Shown here one piece after another: positions 38,890-41,932 of a DNA stretch of 41,932 nucleotides (the stretch's first letter is position 1; each line of letters opens with the position of its first letter). Below the pieces are notes generated by a model that made no database searches, was not told the DNA's origin, and saw nothing but the letters and a program-made list of their open reading frames with translations. Made by a program: the position numbers and the translations under genes. Source of the DNA: Armatimonadota bacterium (lineage in GTDB: Bacteria; Armatimonadota; UBA5829; DSUL01); assembly GCA_020846715.1 (NCBI GenBank), contig JADLDK010000002.1, forward strand, positions 1-41,932. The letters are read 5' to 3'.

Positions 38890-40559
38890 GCTTCAAAAAG
38901 AACACAGCCGCGAAACTCTTTTTCTGCTTGGTGGATGCTACTGACGGCTCGGCCATGACGGGGGCGAGCGTCACGGCCAAGCGCTCGATTGACGGCGGCG
39001 CACAGGCAGACACGACTGGCTCAGTCTCGGAGGTGGGGCTGGGACAGTACGTGTTGGCGGGGGCGGCAGGTGACTTCAACGGCGCAGAGATAGGATTCCT
39101 CTTCACGGCGAGCGGCGCGGTGCCGGTAAGTATAACCGTCCACACGGATACGAAGGTTGTTTCCGACCTCCACGACGCCACAGACGTAAGCTCCAACGTC
39201 ACGGCTATCAAGGCGAAGACGGACAACCTGCCAGCTTCGCCTGCGGCGGTCGGCAGTCAGATGACGCTTGCGGACGGCGCTGTGACTGCCGCGAAGATTG
39301 CCGCAAGCGCGCTGGACAACAAGGGGAACTGGAACGTCGGCAAGACTGGCTACTCGCTCACAGCCACTACCGGACTCGGCAACCAGACTGCGAACATCAC
39401 TGGAAACCTGTCTGGCTCTGTCGGCTCAATCGCCACGGACGGGCTTTCTGCGGCAAGCGTGAAGGCGGACGCGGTAACGAAGATTCAGAGCGGTCTGTCC
39501 ACGCTCAACGCTGCGGGTGTGCGCTCGGCTGTGGGCATGTCCAGCGCCAACCTCGACACTCAGCTTTCAGGGATACCTGCGGCGGTGTGGACGGCAGGCA
39601 CGCGCACGCTTACGAGCTTCGGTTCTTTGGTTTCTGACATCTGGGGTTACGCCACACGCACGCTCACAGCGTTCTCGGACTCCTCTGGCGTCACGACGCT
39701 TTTGAGCAGGATTGTGGGCACGCTGGCGTCTGGCACGCACTCTGCGCAGTCGGGAGATGCGTACGCAAGACTTGGCGCACCTGCAGGGGCGAGTGTGTCG
39801 GCAGACGTTGCGGCGCTCAAGTCGGAAACCGCGAGCATCCTCGCAGACACCAACGAACTCCAGACGAATCAGGGCAACTGGGCTACGGCAGACGTGCAGT
39901 CGGCGTTAACCGCGCAGGGCTACACGACAGCCAGAGCGCCACTGCTCGACCACCTGGATGCGGACGTGTCCTCTGTGGGTGGCGCGTCAGTGTCGGACAT
40001 TGTGGACGGGGTGTGGGATGAGGCGCTGGCTGGTCACACGACGGCTGGTAGCGCAGGAGCGGCGCTGGCGACGGCGGGCAACGCTGGCGACCCTTGGAGC
40101 ACGGCGCTTCCGGGTTCTTACTCCAACGGTCAGGCGGGCTACATTATCGGCAACCGCATGCCCTACATTGCACAGCAGGTGGCTTGGCTGTCGCCGGGCG
40201 TCACTCCAATCCTGCAAAGCTCCACAATGCCAGGTGGCGACCGGATACTCTGGATTGGCGCAGACCAGACCACAGACGACACGGCTTGGATATGGACGGA
40301 CACGGATGATGCGTGGCCGGACTGGACTAACCTAACGTTCGATCTGTATGTGCGCGGTCCCGGCATCAACCAGCACTTCGCTGTGAGCAAGATTGTCGGC
40401 GGTCCGCACAAGGTTTTGCGCGTGGAGCCTGCGAAGGGCGCGACCAGGCTCTTCAAACAGGGCGCGTACGATTATGCGGTGTGGATGACGAACGCCTCCG
40501 ATGAGACGCAGCCGCTGATCGAAGGCGCTATGACAGCGCTGAACTATCCGAGGGCGTAG
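38886..40559 (+). CDS. Tail fibre-like protein
   Basis: 557 residues from ATG 38886 (ATGA overlap); an ATG at 38856 is in the preceding gene. Repetitive Ala/Ser/Thr/Gly composition with phased repeats (DGAVTAAKIAASALDNKGNW, ATTGLGNQTANITGNLSGSV), a trimeric-fibre pattern, then a globular C-terminus (about 420-557) with many Trp/Asp. Likely receptor-binding fibre. Some of its repeats resemble prophage side-tail fibres. Confidence 0.75.
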   Translation: MSFKKNTAAKLFFCLVDATDGSAMTGASVTAKRSIDGGAQADTTGSVSEVGLGQYVLAGAAGDFNGAEIGFLFTASGAVPVSITVHTDTKVVSDLHDATDVSSNVTAIKAKTDNLPASPAAVGSQMTLADGAVTAAKIAASALDNKGNWNVGKTGYSLTATTGLGNQTANITGNLSGSVGSIATDGLSAASVKADAVTKIQSGLSTLNAAGVRSAVGMSSANLDTQLSGIPAAVWTAGTRTLTSFGSLVSDIWGYATRTLTAFSDSSGVTTLLSRIVGTLASGTHSAQSGDAYARLGAPAGASVSADVAALKSETASILADTNELQTNQGNWATADVQSALTAQGYTTARAPLLDHLDADVSSVGGASVSDIVDGVWDEALAGHTTAGSAGAALATAGNAGDPWSTALPGSYSNGQAGYIIGNRMPYIAQQVAWLSPGVTPILQSSTMPGGDRILWIGADQTTDDTAWIWTDTDDAWPDWTNLTFDLYVRGPGINQHFAVSKIVGGPHKVLRVEPAKGATRLFKQGAYDYAVWMTNASDETQPLIEGAMTALNYPRA

Positions 40560-40685
40560 GCCTTTACTTTGGCGCGGCAGCGGGGTATGATGAAGTCAAT
40601 CACCCTCCCCTCTTCGTAAAAGGTACTTACCGTCTTCCTCTGGCGATTGGGCCGAGCACAGCCGGCAAATACGCTTTCATCTCAG

Positions 40686-40802
40686 CTACGTTTTCAGCGC
40701 GTAAGCGATTCCAAGGACTCCGAGTATCAAGCACACCCACATCCACCAGGACCAGGGCGGGAGTTTCAGGCTTCTGATCGTAGATGTGCGCCAGGGATTC
40801 AT
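40686..40802 (-). CDS. 38-residue membrane protein
   Basis: Short frame MNPWRTSTIRSLKLPP, then one Trp-rich transmembrane segment (WSWWMWVCLILGVLGIAYAL). GAGG upstream of the ATG overlaps the previous stop region (seven bases apart). Third gene of the leftward lysogenic group. Too small for family assignment. Between 40560 and 40685 I see no gene. Confidence 0.5.
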   Translation of the reverse strand: MNPWRTSTIRSLKLPPWSWWMWVCLILGVLGIAYALKT

Positions 40803-40809
40803 TCGTCCC

Positions 40810-41145
40810 TCACGATCGGACCCATCCGTCGAGCAATCCGACTAGAACCGCGTACGCGAACACAAGCACACAAATCCAGAACCAGATTCTCAAAATGAGG
40901 TTGATTGAGCCGGTCGATCGGTCGATGCGACGCAGGCACTCCAGCATCTCATTCTGCACGTTCTCGGGGGCGGCGGTGTTTGCCGGCAGCGGCTGTGTGA
41001 GGTTCTTTGGGGGGCTTGGGCACAGATGCCCTACATACGGGTCATAGACCTGACCGCACCACTGGCAGGTTTCCGGGCAAGCGTGCGGCTGTCCCACGTA
41101 GTAGGTTTGCTGGCACTTCGGGCACTTCTTCAGCTGCATGGCCAT
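40810..41145 (-). CDS. Zinc-ribbon membrane protein
   Basis: 111 residues from ATG 41145 (an earlier in-frame ATG at 41193 overlaps the upstream gene). CPKCQQTY, CQWCG and further Cys/His make one or two zinc knuckles at the N-terminus. A linker leads to a C-terminal membrane anchor (INLILRIWFWICVLVFAYAVLVGLL). Cytoplasmic zinc-ribbon anchored in the membrane; possibly superinfection exclusion or host modification. 20 bases after the TPR gene. Confidence 0.68.
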   Translation of the reverse strand: MAMQLKKCPKCQQTYYVGQPHACPETCQWCGQVYDPYVGHLCPSPPKNLTQPLPANTAAPENVQNEMLECLRRIDRSTGSINLILRIWFWICVLVFAYAVLVGLLDGWVRS

Positions 41146-41165
41146 TAGTGTGTTTCCGTCAGCCC

Positions 41166-41861
41166 TCAGTAGGAAAAGCTGTCCACTTTCCATGTCCGGG
41201 TCCAGTTGTCCCGGTGCACGACCATCCTAAAGCTTACCGTATTCAGCGCACCGAATCTGTTCCGTATTGCCGCTTTGCCCGTGACTTGAAGGCTTTTACT
41301 GCTAAGCGCTTTGTAGTTCGTCCCGACAACCTTCTCAAAGTGTGCGCCGCGACCGAACCTCCCAGTGGGCAGGTTTTTCATGCGCTCCGCCACCAACGCT
41401 TTGCATGTCTGAGGAAAAAGATAACCACCGCTGTTTAGGTTCTGGACGTAGGCAATGCGGGCGTCATCTGACACGCTCGTTGTTGGGACCCCGGCAGCGT
41501 CCATTGGAACTTCAACCTCTTTGCCATCAACCTTGAAGACCTGCACCAGCCCGTGCAACCCCTGACGTATGGCGATCAACTCCGGTTCGGTCTTTGTGGC
41601 TTCCGCTTTCGGTGGTATCTCCTGGCCCTGCAGTTCTTTGGCTCTGGCGAGCATCTTCCGCGTGTGTTCGCTCGAAGGCTTGAGCTCCAGCGTCAGCTCC
41701 CACTCTTCGATGGCGGTGGCGTAGTCTTTGGCCTGGAAGGCTTTCTCGCCTGCGAGGTAGTGCTGACGAGCGCCAGCCTCATCCACCGGCGCTGTAGTCT
41801 CCTGAGCAAAGCCAGGCGCGCCGAGTAGCAACAACACTGTTACACAAAACAACGCTCTCAT
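41166..41861 (-). CDS. Secreted TPR protein (lysogenic conversion)
   Basis: 231 residues from ATG 41861 with AGGAG five bases upstream; a start at 41882 would add MRRRGEV. The N-terminus MRALFCVTVLLLLGAPGFAQ is a cleavable signal peptide (cleavage likely after AQ or before ETT). One to two tetratricopeptide helices follow (YLAGEKAFQAKDYATAIEEWELTLELKPSS), then an unrecognised C-terminal domain with several Val/Phe strands. On the circular map it lies 38 bases behind the repressor stop and probably shares its transcript, so it would be made in lysogens. Confidence 0.75.
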   Translation of the reverse strand: MRALFCVTVLLLLGAPGFAQETTAPVDEAGARQHYLAGEKAFQAKDYATAIEEWELTLELKPSSEHTRKMLARAKELQGQEIPPKAEATKTEPELIAIRQGLHGLVQVFKVDGKEVEVPMDAAGVPTTSVSDDARIAYVQNLNSGGYLFPQTCKALVAERMKNLPTGRFGRGAHFEKVVGTNYKALSSKSLQVTGKAAIRNRFGALNTVSFRMVVHRDNWTRTWKVDSFSY

Positions 41862-41932
41862 GACCTCTCCTCTTCGCCGCATTCTGGGCGGCGATCCTCT
41901 TAGACGATCTCCGGCTTGAGCAGTCTCACGCC
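41821..41932. repeat. Direct terminal repeat, right copy
   Basis: Exact copy of bases 1-112 (see the left copy). Joining at this repeat closes the genome and restores the secreted TPR gene next to the repressor. Annotated genes that touch it should be counted once. Confidence 0.95.

Overview
This window is a complete temperate tailed-phage genome (siphovirus type, HK97-like capsid) assembled as a circle. The first 112 bases (1-112) recur exactly as the last 112 (41821-41932), so the unique length is 41,820 bp. It is GC-rich, uses many GTG and TTG starts, and most neighbouring genes overlap by 1-4 bases. I see no tRNA, rRNA, CRISPR array or insertion sequence. The host is unknown. Sigma70-like promoters and Shine-Dalgarno sites say only 'bacterium'; the W..A.W-type N-termini of two tail proteins recall surface proteins of Verrucomicrobia/Planctomycetes, a weak hint.

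Layout. (1) 80-948: immunity switch. A leftward repressor and a rightward Cro-like gene fire from back-to-back promoters that appear to give leaderless mRNAs, with an inverted repeat as operator. Across the circle junction the repressor transcript continues into three leftward genes (41861 to 40686): a secreted TPR protein, a zinc-ribbon membrane protein and a 38-residue membrane protein, probable lysogenic-conversion genes. (2) 955-11652: rightward early operon. It begins with a structured leader, then a SWIM zinc-finger protein, a RecA/Sak4-like ATPase, six tandem Lar-like zinc-ribbon proteins, a large serine integrase, a frameshifted VRR-NUC nuclease, a primase-polymerase/SF3 helicase whose 3' end carries iterons (probable origin), an SSB-like protein, zinc-finger proteins and a possible RHH regulator. 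(3) 13793-11651: a leftward operon of six small genes with its own promoter, operator and terminator, ending in an excisionase-like gene. (4) 13794-14036: non-coding, with two abutting perfect hairpins beside the terminase genes (candidate cos/pac). (5) 14037-23547: terminase, portal, MuF protein, an FN3/sialidase-like protein, protease, capsid and a probable decoration protein, ending at a strong terminator. (6) 23554-34579: connectors, duplicated tail-tube gene, tail chaperone with -1 frameshift, tape measure, tail-tip genes and a duplicated appendage gene, ending at a second terminator. (7) 34600-40559: holin-like genes, a truncated SigB/F-type sigma factor, an M15 endolysin, a LamG-like protein and a tail fibre.

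The most striking object is in the large terminase gene. A complete, apparently splicing-competent intein (14872-15876) sits just before the Walker B motif. Between its N- and C-terminal splicing blocks lies an HNH endonuclease gene (15143-15832) in a different reading frame with its own start and Shine-Dalgarno site, while the terminase frame stays open through it. The intein linker is thus the endonuclease gene read out of frame: an overprinted, nested homing endonuclease rather than the usual in-frame fusion.
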